From positions 1 to 51,629 of the forward strand of contig JAEWXC010000031.1 in the NCBI GenBank assembly GCA_023396115.1: DNA of 51,629 nucleotides, given 5' to 3'. Of the stretch, positions 24,423 to 32,203 are shown in pieces; position 1 is the stretch's first letter; the number at the start of each line of letters is the position of its first letter. The notes under the pieces are model-generated. The model was not told the DNA's origin. It searched no databases and saw only the letters and a program-made list of their open reading frames with translations. The position numbers and the translations under genes were made by a program. The DNA is from Actinomycetes bacterium. GTDB lineage: Bacteria; Actinomycetota; Actinomycetes; Propionibacteriales; Nocardioidaceae.

Positions 24423-24464
24423 GACCCGGTCGTGTGGCCTGTCCGGAGACCGCACGACCGGGTC
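24423..24464 (-). terminator. Hairpin terminator after the FMO gene
   Basis: A perfect 12-bp stem (GACCCGGTCGTG and complement, 24423-24434 with 24453-24464) lies 15 bp past the monooxygenase stop, with an 18-nt loop. Confidence 0.75.
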
Positions 24465-24478
24465 GGGGTGCAGTCGGC

Positions 24479-25831
24479 TCAGGCCTGCACGCCGTTGTTG
24501 GCCAGGAAGTGCTCGGCGGTGTCGTCCAGCACCTGCAGCCACTCGTCGTGCAGCGGCGGCGCGGTGGTCCCGGTGACCGTGGAGGTGTACCCGAGGTTGC
24601 GGTACCCCATGATGTCGCGCTTCTTGTCCTGCTTCCACGCCTTGAAGAGCTCGCCCTGCTGCTCCACGCCGAACTCGGGGTAGTCGGTGTGGTCCATCAG
24701 GTCGCGGATGTAGGCGGCCTGGAAGTCGATCTCCTCGGCCGCGTCGGCCAGCGCCTCCTCGCGGGTCAGCCAGTGCTTGACGTCCAGGGCGCGATCCTCG
24801 TGGCCGGGCACCTCGATCCGCCCCAGGATCACGTCGCGCACGAACCACGCCTGGGCGTCGAACATGTTGAACGTGAAGTACTGGTCCTGCATGCCCAGGT
24901 AGAAGAACCGGGGGTTGTCCTGCCAGACGACGCCCTTCCACAGGTGGTCGGGGTAGAGCCGGTTGCGGGTCTGCAGGCGCAGCTCGTCGGGCAGGTAGTC
25001 GAAGTGGTGCAGGTAGCCGGTGCACAGGATCACGGCGTCGACCTCGGCGCTGGTGCCGTCGGCGAAGTGGGCGGTGTTGCCGTCCAGCCGGGTCAGCAGC
25101 GGCACCTCGTCGAAGCCCTCGGGCCAGTCGTAGCCGGTGGGCGCGGTGCGGTAGCTCAGCAGCACCCGCTCGGCGCCGTACTTGAAGACCTGGCTGCCGA
25201 TGTCCTCGGCCGAGTAGCTGCTGCCGACCAGCAGCACCCGCTGGTCGGTGAACTCGCGGGCCTCGCGGAACTCGTGGGCGTGCAGCACCCGACCGATGAA
25301 CGTCTCCACGCCCTCGAACTCGGGCACGTGGGGCGTCGAGAAGTGCCCGGTCGCGGAGATGACGTGGTCGAACTCCTCGCTGCTGATCGAGTCGGCGAGC
25401 AGGTCCTTGACGGTGACGGTGAACTTCTCGGTCTCCGGGCACCAGTCCACGCCCTTGACGGCGTGGGAGAACCGGATGTGGCGGCGGGCGTCGCTCGCCT
25501 CGACGCGACCCATGATGTAGTCGTGCAGCACCGCGCGCGGCGGGTAGGACGGGATCGCCCGGCCGAAGTGCTCCTCGAAGGAGTAGTCGGCGAACTCCAG
25601 GCACTCCTTGGGGCCGTTGGACCACAGGTACCGGTACATGCTGCCGTGGACGGGCTCACCGAACTCGTCCAGGCCGGTGCGCCAGGTGTAGTTCCACATG
25701 CCGCCGAGGTCGGACTGCTTCTCGTAGCAGACCACCTCGGGCAGGTCGTCGGCTCCCGAGCGGCGGGCGGACTCGAAGGCCCGCAGGGCGGCCAGACCGC
25801 TGGGGCCGGCTCCGAGTACAGCAACTCTCAC
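24479..25831 (-). CDS. Flavin-containing monooxygenase, trimethylamine monooxygenase-like
   Basis: The product is 450 aa from the GTG at 25831, 8 nt after AAGGAG. The FAD motif VAVLGAGPSGLAALRAF starts at residue 3. The FMO fingerprint FxGxxxHxxxF appears as FIGRVLHAHEF, and the NADPH site is VLLVGSSYSAEDIGSQ. The segments YEKQSDLGGMWNYTWRTG and HGSMYRYLWSNGPKECLEF match the bacterial Tmm group that oxidises trimethylamine to its N-oxide. Length (about 450) also fits. Other small amines or sulfur compounds remain possible. It is monocistronic with its own terminator and a leader/promoter region of about 250 bp. Confidence 0.86.
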   Translation of the reverse strand: MRVAVLGAGPSGLAALRAFESARRSGADDLPEVVCYEKQSDLGGMWNYTWRTGLDEFGEPVHGSMYRYLWSNGPKECLEFADYSFEEHFGRAIPSYPPRAVLHDYIMGRVEASDARRHIRFSHAVKGVDWCPETEKFTVTVKDLLADSISSEEFDHVISATGHFSTPHVPEFEGVETFIGRVLHAHEFREAREFTDQRVLLVGSSYSAEDIGSQVFKYGAERVLLSYRTAPTGYDWPEGFDEVPLLTRLDGNTAHFADGTSAEVDAVILCTGYLHHFDYLPDELRLQTRNRLYPDHLWKGVVWQDNPRFFYLGMQDQYFTFNMFDAQAWFVRDVILGRIEVPGHEDRALDVKHWLTREEALADAAEEIDFQAAYIRDLMDHTDYPEFGVEQQGELFKAWKQDKKRDIMGYRNLGYTSTVTGTTAPPLHDEWLQVLDDTAEHFLANNGVQA

Positions 25832-25934
25832 GTCGATCACTCCTTGTGCAGTTGTTTTTCGCGTGCGAATGAGGGCCCGGGGCGCGCGGCGTCCCCGCCG
25901 GGCGCACCCCGAAGTACCCCTCTTTACCCGAAAG

Positions 25935-25990
25935 CGCGCACTTATACCACTTGAGTCCCTCCGTGACGAGAGGGGGCGGCACACTTATCC
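25935..25990 (-). promoter_or_regulatory. Promoter region of the FMO gene with paired TAAGTG boxes
   Basis: On the minus strand, GGTATAAGTGCGC (25936-25948) and GGATAAGTGTGCC (25978-25990) are similar boxes 42 bp apart. TATAAG is a good -10 hexamer, giving a 5' leader of about 95 nt before the GTG at 25831. The whole gap 25832-26085 has no gene that I can support. Confidence 0.4.
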
Positions 25991-26085
25991 GGCGAATCTC
26001 ACATTCCGACGCCGCACACGCTCACACGTCCGCAGTGCATGTCACGGACTGGTCGTCGGTCGGGTTCCTGCGGCCCCTCGACGGG

Positions 26086-27504
26086 TCAGCGTCCGCGGGC
26101 GTCCTGGACGTCCCGCACCCACCGGTAGGACGCCTTGGGGGTGCGGTCGCAGGTGTCGAGGTCCACGTGGACCAGGCCGAAGCGCTGGCTGAACCCGGCC
26201 GCCCACTCCCAGTTGTCCAGCAGCGTCCAGACGTAGTACCCGCCCAGGTCGAAGCCGTCCACGGCACCGTTCGCCAGGTCCGCGGCGACCTCGAGGTGGC
26301 CGGCCAGGTACTCGAGCCGGTGCTGGTCGTCGATGCTGCCGTCGGCCTCCACGGTGTCCTCGAACGAGCCACCGCCCTCGGTGATCACCACCGGCGGCAG
26401 CTTCTCGCCGTAGCGGGCGGCCATCTCCTCGGCCATCCGGCGCAGCCCGTCGGGCGCGATCGGCCAGCCGAAGTGGGTGGTGGGGGTGTCGGGCCAGTCC
26501 AGCAACCGGAACGGCAGGTCCTTGGCGGCCTCGGACTCGCCGTCGGGCGACATGCCGTCGGGGTCGGCGCCGGCGGCGACCAGGCTGGGGAAGTAGTAGT
26601 TGAGGCCGTAGAAGTCCAGCGGCTGGCTGACCAGCTCCAGGTCCTTCTTCGACATCCTGGTGACCCGGCGCAGCAGCCACCGCATCGCCAGGCCGAGACC
26701 GCCGGGGACCTCCGGGGAGCGGCCGAGCAGCACCGGGTCGGCGAAGAGGCGGTTGTGGATGAAGTCGAGCAGCCCGGCCATCGCGGCGTCCTGGCGCGAG
26801 TCGCTCGCCGGGGTGCAGGGCGTGTGGGTGTTGGTGATCCCGATCCGGCCGGCCACCGGGACCGAGCGCAGCGCCCGCACCGCGTGCCCGTGGCCCAGCA
26901 GCATGTTCCGGGCCACCGCCCCGGCCTTGAACAGCTGCTGTTCACCGGGGGCGTGCACGCCCAGCCCGTAGCCGTTCATCACCACGGTGGCGGACTCGTT
27001 GATGGTCACCCAGTCCGCGACCCGGTCCCCCAGCCGGGCACCGACCACGGCGGCGTAGTCACCGAACTTCTCGGCCGTCTCCCGACTCTTCCAGCCCCCG
27101 GCCCGCTCGACCGGGAGCGGCGTGTCCCAGTGGTAGAGCGTGGCCATCGGTCGGATCCCGCGCTCCAGCAGGCCGTCGACCAGCCGGTCGTAGAAGTCCA
27201 GGCCCTTGTCGCTGACCGCGCCGGTGCCCTCGGGCATCACCCGCGGCCAGGAGACCGAGAACCGGTACCCGTCCAGACCGGCGGCGCTCATCAGCCCCAG
27301 GTCCTCCTCGAGCCGGTGGTAGTGGTCGGTGGTCACCGCGGTGGTGGTGCCGTCCACGATCCGTCCGGGTTCGTCGGCGAACTCGTCCCAGCCGCAGCGG
27401 CCGCGTTCGTCGAGGGCGCCCTCGATCTGCAGGGCGGCGGTGGCGCTGCCGAGCACGAAGTCGTGCGGCAGTCGGTCGGCCAGGTGACGGGGGTCGGTGC
27501 TCAT
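26086..27504 (-). CDS. GH1 family beta-glycosidase
   Basis: The product is 472 aa from the ATG, with GAGGGAC upstream. The N-terminal signature FVLGSATAALQIEGALDERGR is the GH1 F-x-G-A-T-x-Q-x-E-G region. The acid/base Glu is E170 in VTINES, where most members have NEP, and the nucleophile is about E376 in VVITEGGG, where most have TENG. The C-terminal GYYVWTLLDNWEWAAGFSQRFGLVHVD is fully typical. It hydrolyses beta-glycosides in the cytoplasm (no signal peptide). It is the third gene of an operon with an MFS transporter and a sulfatase, so a sulfated or conjugated glycoside is a plausible substrate. Confidence 0.92.
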   Translation of the reverse strand: MSTDPRHLADRLPHDFVLGSATAALQIEGALDERGRCGWDEFADEPGRIVDGTTTAVTTDHYHRLEEDLGLMSAAGLDGYRFSVSWPRVMPEGTGAVSDKGLDFYDRLVDGLLERGIRPMATLYHWDTPLPVERAGGWKSRETAEKFGDYAAVVGARLGDRVADWVTINESATVVMNGYGLGVHAPGEQQLFKAGAVARNMLLGHGHAVRALRSVPVAGRIGITNTHTPCTPASDSRQDAAMAGLLDFIHNRLFADPVLLGRSPEVPGGLGLAMRWLLRRVTRMSKKDLELVSQPLDFYGLNYYFPSLVAAGADPDGMSPDGESEAAKDLPFRLLDWPDTPTTHFGWPIAPDGLRRMAEEMAARYGEKLPPVVITEGGGSFEDTVEADGSIDDQHRLEYLAGHLEVAADLANGAVDGFDLGGYYVWTLLDNWEWAAGFSQRFGLVHVDLDTCDRTPKASYRWVRDVQDARGR

Positions 27505-27547
27505 CGGGTCCCTCGGGTCGGTGGGTGTCGGTGGTGTCGTGCGGTGC

Positions 27548-29332
27548 TCAGAGACGGGCGAGTTCGTCGGCGATCAGGTGCAGCGTGGCGGTCGGGATGA
27601 TCCCCACCGCGACGCCGGCGACGTCGATCAGTCCCATCGCCATCACCTCCTCGGGCAGTGGTGAGTCGACCAGTGCCCCGAGGTGGCGGCGCAGCACCAC
27701 CATCGCGGCCTCGTCGGCGAGCAGGGTGGCCACCGGGGTGGTCACGTCGAGCCGGGCGGAGGGGAAGTCCCCGGCCCGCAACGGACGCATCCGGGCCGCC
27801 TCGACCTGGTCGGCCTGGGCGGCGCAGAGCAGGTGCTCGGTGCCGAGCGGGCCGGTGGGCGGCAGCCCCATCCGCTCGAACTGCTCCGGCGGGGCGTCGT
27901 TGGCGACCATGGCGTCGCGCATGAGGGTGGCCATCCGCAGCTCCGCCTCGTCGTCGACCAGCGGGTGCTCCTGTCCGGGGTCGTCTGCCAGGTCGAAGAG
28001 CATGGTGCCGAAGGCGTGCGGGTCGCTCCAGGCGGTGCCGGGCACCCGCAGCACCGGCGTCTGCTGGGTGAAGGAGAACGGCGGGTGCAGGGTCGCCTCG
28101 CGGAGCAGCTCCACCGGCATCCGCCCGCGCATCATCGTGGGCATCAGCGTGTACTCGACCAGCGGCGCGTTGCCGGGGTCCACCGGGGCCCGCAGGTAGG
28201 TCCACCGTCCGTCGGTGATGTTGACGTGGCCGCCGAAGATCCCGAACAGTCCGGCCTCCCGCACCGGCTCGTCGGCGGCGACCGTGGCGGCCAGCGGGCG
28301 GCCCTGCATGTCGGGGGTGGGCTCGAGCCCGAACAGGTCCAGCAGGGTGGGCCCCAGGTCGATGGTCTGCACCAGGGCATGGCGCCGCTCCCCGGCGACC
28401 CGGGAGCGGGGGTCCCAGACGAACAGCGGCAGGTGCACGGTCTCGTCGTAGTAGGGCGGGGTGTTCTTGCCCCACCAGTCGTGCTCACCGAGCAGGAAGC
28501 CGTGGTCGGTGCAGACGATCAGCATCGTGTCGTCCCACATCTCGTGGACGTCCATCGCGGCCAGGACCCGCCCCAGGTTCTTGTCGCACATGCTCAGCAG
28601 CGCCTTGTACAGCGAGCGGGTGTGCTCGACCGTCCCGGGCGACTCGGTCACCCGGGTGTAGTCGGGCCAGTCCAGCACCGGCCCGTCGTGGCTGTCCGGG
28701 TCGGCGTCGTAGAGCGAGGTGTAGTCGTCGTAGGTGAAGAACGGTTCGTGCGGGTCGAAGGTCTCGATCTGCAGGAACCAGTTGTCCTCACCGGCGTTGG
28801 TCTCCAGGAAGTGCAGCCCGGCGTCGAAGGTGAGCGTCTGCGGGTGCTCGGCTTCGGTGGTCATGTAGAGCCGGTTGACCCGGTCCTGGCGGCGCAGGTC
28901 GGCGTTGGTGAAGGTCGGTGAGAGGTTGTCGGGCACCGGCGGGTCGGCCACGTGTCCCTTCCACTCGTCGCCCTCCTGGCCGCGGGAGAACTCGAAGGTG
29001 CGGAACCGGGGGTGGTAGGTGGCGCCGCCGTCGACCCAGTAGTGCTGGTGGTCGGTGACCAGGTGGGTGTAGACCCCGGCGCGGGTCAGCATCTCCGGGA
29101 CGGAGTCGTCGAACGGCTCCAGCGGGCCCCAGCCGCGGTGCAGGAAGTTGTACCGGCCGGTGTGCATCTCCCGACGGGCCGGCATGCACGGCATCGAGCC
29201 GCCCCAGGCGTTGTCGAAGGTCGCGGTCCGTTCCGCGAGCTCGGTGAAGTGCGGGGTGTGCACCCCGGTGGCACCGTAGGGCGGCAGGTGGCGTCGGTTG
29301 AGCGTGTCGTACATGACGACGATGGCGCGCAC
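27548..29332 (-). CDS. Type I (formylglycine) sulfatase
   Basis: The product is 594 aa from a GTG start 3 bp after the stop of the transporter gene. The modification motif C-x-P-x-R is present as CMPAR at residues 49-53, so Cys49 would be converted to formylglycine. Metal ligands are expected from MYDTLN at the N-terminus and VCTDHGFLLGEHDWWGKN. No signal peptide is seen, so it acts inside the cell on an imported compound. The C-terminal 150 residues are helical and of unclear role. The gene is followed by the GH1 gene 43 bp on. Confidence 0.92.
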   Translation of the reverse strand: MRAIVVMYDTLNRRHLPPYGATGVHTPHFTELAERTATFDNAWGGSMPCMPARREMHTGRYNFLHRGWGPLEPFDDSVPEMLTRAGVYTHLVTDHQHYWVDGGATYHPRFRTFEFSRGQEGDEWKGHVADPPVPDNLSPTFTNADLRRQDRVNRLYMTTEAEHPQTLTFDAGLHFLETNAGEDNWFLQIETFDPHEPFFTYDDYTSLYDADPDSHDGPVLDWPDYTRVTESPGTVEHTRSLYKALLSMCDKNLGRVLAAMDVHEMWDDTMLIVCTDHGFLLGEHDWWGKNTPPYYDETVHLPLFVWDPRSRVAGERRHALVQTIDLGPTLLDLFGLEPTPDMQGRPLAATVAADEPVREAGLFGIFGGHVNITDGRWTYLRAPVDPGNAPLVEYTLMPTMMRGRMPVELLREATLHPPFSFTQQTPVLRVPGTAWSDPHAFGTMLFDLADDPGQEHPLVDDEAELRMATLMRDAMVANDAPPEQFERMGLPPTGPLGTEHLLCAAQADQVEAARMRPLRAGDFPSARLDVTTPVATLLADEAAMVVLRRHLGALVDSPLPEEVMAMGLIDVAGVAVGIIPTATLHLIADELARL

Positions 29333-29335
29333 GGC

Positions 29336-30592
29336 TCAGCGCACCCCCCGGATCCGGGTGACCGAGGCGACGCCCAGGGCCATCACCACGGCACTGGCCA
29401 GGTACAGCACCCGGTAGGAGTCCCCGGTCGCGGTGAGCACGACGATCCCGACCAGCGGTGCGATCGGCAGGTGCTGGGCGGCGTTGACCAGGCCCAGGTC
29501 GCGGGCCCGGGTGCGCGGGTCGGGCAGCACGTCGGTGGTCAGCGCCTGGTCGACCGAGAGGAACGCGCCGTAGCCGAGGCCGAGCAGCGCGGCGGCGAGC
29601 AGGGCGGCACCCCAGGTCGGGGAGACCGCCAGGGTCAGCGCCGCGGCGACCTGCAGGCCCCCACCGAGCATCACCAGCGGCTTGCGGCGCAGGGTCCGGT
29701 CCGAGACCACCCCGGCCAGCCAGGTGGCCGCCACGCAGAACACCAGGTACGCCAGGGTCAGGGTGAGCACCGCCCCCTCGGGGTTCGGCCGGTGCAGCAC
29801 GTCGTCGACGTAGAAGAGCAGGTAGGTGGTGCCGACCAGGTTGCCGGCGTTGATGAGCACCCGGGTCGACATCGCCCAGTAGTAGTCGCGGGCCACCCGC
29901 GGGGTGGGCGGGGTGATGTTGTGCCGCAGCGAGCCCTGCACCCCGGTCCCGGGCAGCGGGGCCGGTTCCCGGCGACCCAGCAGGAACGGCAGCCCGACGA
30001 CCAGGCCGAGCCCGCCGATGACCAGCCAAGCGGTCGAGACGTCGGTGATCACCTCGGTGACCAGGACCATGCCGCCGGCCAGCGCGACCACCTGCGGCAC
30101 CCCGAACGCCGCCGAGGCGCGGCCGCGCTGGGCCACCGGCACCTGGTCGGCGATCATCGCGCTCAGGGCGACCAGGACCGCGGCCTCGCCGAGCGAGACC
30201 AGCACCAGCAGGACGCAGATCAGGACGACCGAGTCGACCGACCCGACGACCACGAACGCCCCGGTGGCCACGAGCAGCCCGCCCAGCGCCCAGGCGCGGC
30301 GTCGTCCCCAGGCCAGTTCGGTGCGGTCGCACAGGTAGCCGATCAGCGGCACCGCGAGCACGATCGAGCCCATCATCACGAACTGGAAGAGGCTGAGCAG
30401 CTCCTCCTTGCTGGCCGCGTCGACGTGCCGGGCCAGCTGGGCGAGCATCACCTGGCCGGGCAGCATCACCAGCAGCCAGAACCCCAACCAGGCCAGGGCG
30501 TAGAGCCACAGCCAGCCCGCGGTGACCCGGGTCGTCGGCTCGGCCACCTCCGGGGTGCTGGGGAGGGCGTCGGTGTTGCGCAGGTCACTCAC
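29336..30592 (-). CDS. MFS transporter (GPH-like)
   Basis: The product is 418 aa from the GTG at 30592, chosen because TAGGCT lies 7 nt upstream and makes a leaderless start; a GTG at 30610 would precede that box. About 12 TM segments are visible. GYLCDRTELAWGRRRAWALGG is the D-R-T/G-x-x-R-R-x-W cytoplasmic loop of sugar (GPH/MelB-like) and related MFS carriers, mirrored by GVVSDRTLRRKPLVMLGG in the second half. It likely imports the substrate for the co-transcribed sulfatase and glycosidase. Confidence 0.87.
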   Translation of the reverse strand: MSDLRNTDALPSTPEVAEPTTRVTAGWLWLYALAWLGFWLLVMLPGQVMLAQLARHVDAASKEELLSLFQFVMMGSIVLAVPLIGYLCDRTELAWGRRRAWALGGLLVATGAFVVVGSVDSVVLICVLLVLVSLGEAAVLVALSAMIADQVPVAQRGRASAAFGVPQVVALAGGMVLVTEVITDVSTAWLVIGGLGLVVGLPFLLGRREPAPLPGTGVQGSLRHNITPPTPRVARDYYWAMSTRVLINAGNLVGTTYLLFYVDDVLHRPNPEGAVLTLTLAYLVFCVAATWLAGVVSDRTLRRKPLVMLGGGLQVAAALTLAVSPTWGAALLAAALLGLGYGAFLSVDQALTTDVLPDPRTRARDLGLVNAAQHLPIAPLVGIVVLTATGDSYRVLYLASAVVMALGVASVTRIRGVR

Positions 30593-30599
30593 GGCGGCG

Positions 30600-30605
30600 A
30601 GCCTA
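30600..30605 (-). promoter_or_regulatory. Candidate -10 box (TAGGCT) of a leaderless MFS-sulfatase-GH1 operon
   Basis: TAGGCT on the minus strand lies 7 nt before the GTG at 30592. No Shine-Dalgarno sequence is seen before that start. Confidence 0.45.
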
Positions 30606-30641
30606 GCCACGATTCGGCCGCCCGTGGGGTGATCCGGCCGG

Positions 30642-30667
30642 GCAATTTGGGCAACTGCCCAAATTGC
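30642..30667. promoter_or_regulatory. Perfect 12-2-12 palindrome: operator or terminator
   Basis: GCAATTTGGGCA (30642-30653), AC, then TGCCCAAATTGC (30656-30667) form an exact inverted repeat, strikingly AT-rich for this genome. It starts 7 bp after the stop of the upstream DUF2510 gene, so it could end that transcript. It also lies about 40 bp before the -10 box of the MFS operon, where a dimeric regulator would bind. The 2-bp centre and lack of a T tract favour an operator. Confidence 0.6.
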
Positions 30668-30674
30668 GTGGGCC

Positions 30675-32102
30675 TCACCCCGTCGGAGGCAGTCCTTGGC
30701 GATACTCGAGCGCCTCAGGCTCCTCCACGAAGGTCATCAGCTCGCCGGAGAGCTCAGCCAGCGCATCCCGCGCCTCTGCAGCCGTCACACGGAAGAACTC
30801 CTTGCGGTGGTTCACCCGGTTGACCCTGCGGTCGTGGAACACCCGATGCATCTCACGCTCGATCCGGACGGCGTCGTCCGCGAAGTACAGCGCGTGGACG
30901 TCGAACCGGAACGGGACCGAGGCATCGCCCAACTCACGGACGCGGTCCAGGGGCTCGAGTCGACGTGTCATTCCGATCTTCAACACCCCTTCACCGAAGG
31001 CGCCGATGTTGGAGATGACGTATACGTGCCCCGCCGTGAGGGTCCTGGCTCTGAAATCGACGGCCTCGATCTCGGTCACCACACCCTCCAGTTGTTCACG
31101 CAACCGCGCGGCTCCGTCCAAGTCCCCCTTCGTCTCCAGTGCCGCGATGGCCTGCCGGAAGTGCTGTTCCTCCTTGCGCAGCCGCTGGCGTTCGCGCTCG
31201 ATCTCCTGCTCGACCTTGCGCTCTTCCCGGAGCCGTTCCCGCTCCTCCCGGTCGCGTTCCTTCTCCTCGGCCACCTTTTCCAGGTAGTCAGCGGTGAGTT
31301 CCAGTTCACGCCAGCGCAGCCGGTGGTATTCGGAAGAGACCCGGATGTGCATCGAGGCACCCAGCTTCTCGATGGTGGCAGCCACCTTGTCCAACCGGTC
31401 CTTGGCCGCCCCGAGCTTGTACGGCTTCATGGAGGCGACCAGCGAGTCCGCCTCGGCGTTGTAGGCACGCAGCATGAGCTTGGAGAAGTCGCGCACCATC
31501 TTGCGCCCCTCAGCGGCCGAGCCGTTGACGGTCCAGTCGTTCGTGGCGCGGATCGCCCCACCATCCTTGCGTGTCATCGCCTTGACCGATTCGCGCAGTC
31601 GTGCGAGTTCCCCCCGATAGGCGACCGAGTCCTCCAACGGATGGTGGTACTGGTAGAGCCCGACCTCTTGGAGGAGCCGCACCTCATCGGTCTCCACGAC
31701 GACGCGGCGCAAGGCGTCGAGCTCGGCACTCATCCGGGCGTGCTCCCGCTCGTACGCCTCGCGCTCCCGATCGAGCTCGTCTCGCACGGCGGCTACCTCA
31801 GCGTGCAGGCTCGCTCGCTCGACCTGGAGGTCACTGAGGTCCAGGACCCCTAATCGCTCCAGGTCGCCCCGCAGTCGGGCCACTTCCTCCTCAGCGCTCT
31901 CCAGAGCCTTCTTGCGACCGAAGAGACCAACACGTGCGCGTTCCTTGCCATCGCGAACAGCCGGCCGCTGGCCCCCGATCGACTCAGCCGGGCTCGCGTC
32001 GGGCCTGGCCTGGGTGTGCTCGGTCCAGCTCTGGCCGTCCCACCAGCGCAGGATGCCGGGATCGACAGGGTCCGGGTACCACCCGGAAGGTGTGGCGCTC
32101 AT
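30675..32102 (-). CDS. DUF2510 / coiled-coil DUF4041 / T5orf172 (GIY-YIG-like) protein
   Basis: The product is 475 aa from the ATG at 32102, behind GGAGGAGC. Domains in order: DUF2510 (GWYPDPVDPGILRWWDGQSW, residues 6-25); a first coiled coil (about 65-140); a DUF4041-like helical domain; a second very charged coiled coil (EKERDREERERLREERK); and a C-terminal T5orf172 domain. The last is a GIY-YIG relative with HVYVISNIG, LKIGMTRR and IEREMHRVFHDRRV. T5orf172 domains are frequent in phage and mobile-element proteins. Codon third positions are less GC-rich than in the neighbours, which hints at acquisition. The function is unknown; nuclease activity is possible. Confidence 0.82.
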   Translation of the reverse strand: MSATPSGWYPDPVDPGILRWWDGQSWTEHTQARPDASPAESIGGQRPAVRDGKERARVGLFGRKKALESAEEEVARLRGDLERLGVLDLSDLQVERASLHAEVAAVRDELDREREAYEREHARMSAELDALRRVVVETDEVRLLQEVGLYQYHHPLEDSVAYRGELARLRESVKAMTRKDGGAIRATNDWTVNGSAAEGRKMVRDFSKLMLRAYNAEADSLVASMKPYKLGAAKDRLDKVAATIEKLGASMHIRVSSEYHRLRWRELELTADYLEKVAEEKERDREERERLREERKVEQEIERERQRLRKEEQHFRQAIAALETKGDLDGAARLREQLEGVVTEIEAVDFRARTLTAGHVYVISNIGAFGEGVLKIGMTRRLEPLDRVRELGDASVPFRFDVHALYFADDAVRIEREMHRVFHDRRVNRVNHRKEFFRVTAAEARDALAELSGELMTFVEEPEALEYRQGLPPTG

Positions 32103-32188
32103 CGTGCTCCTCCGCATCAACGTTCCGACTGAGTGCACTCCACCACGAAGCCCCGACTCAGCAAGCCGGATCCGCCAACTCTGCACAG

Positions 32189-32194
32189 TACGAT
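32189..32194 (+). promoter_or_regulatory. Candidate -10 box (TACGAT) before the exonuclease gene
   Basis: TACGAT ends 9 nt before the ATG at 32204, again giving a transcript with almost no leader. It is the same hexamer as before the DedA gene. No -35 element is recognised. Confidence 0.45.
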
Positions 32195-32203
32195 CTCCCC
32201 GTC

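Noticed and set aside
25832..26010. Glycine- or other metabolite riboswitch upstream of the FMO gene
   Set aside because: The leader folds but lacks the conserved glycine-riboswitch core or any other consensus I could recognise; only promoter-like boxes are supported.
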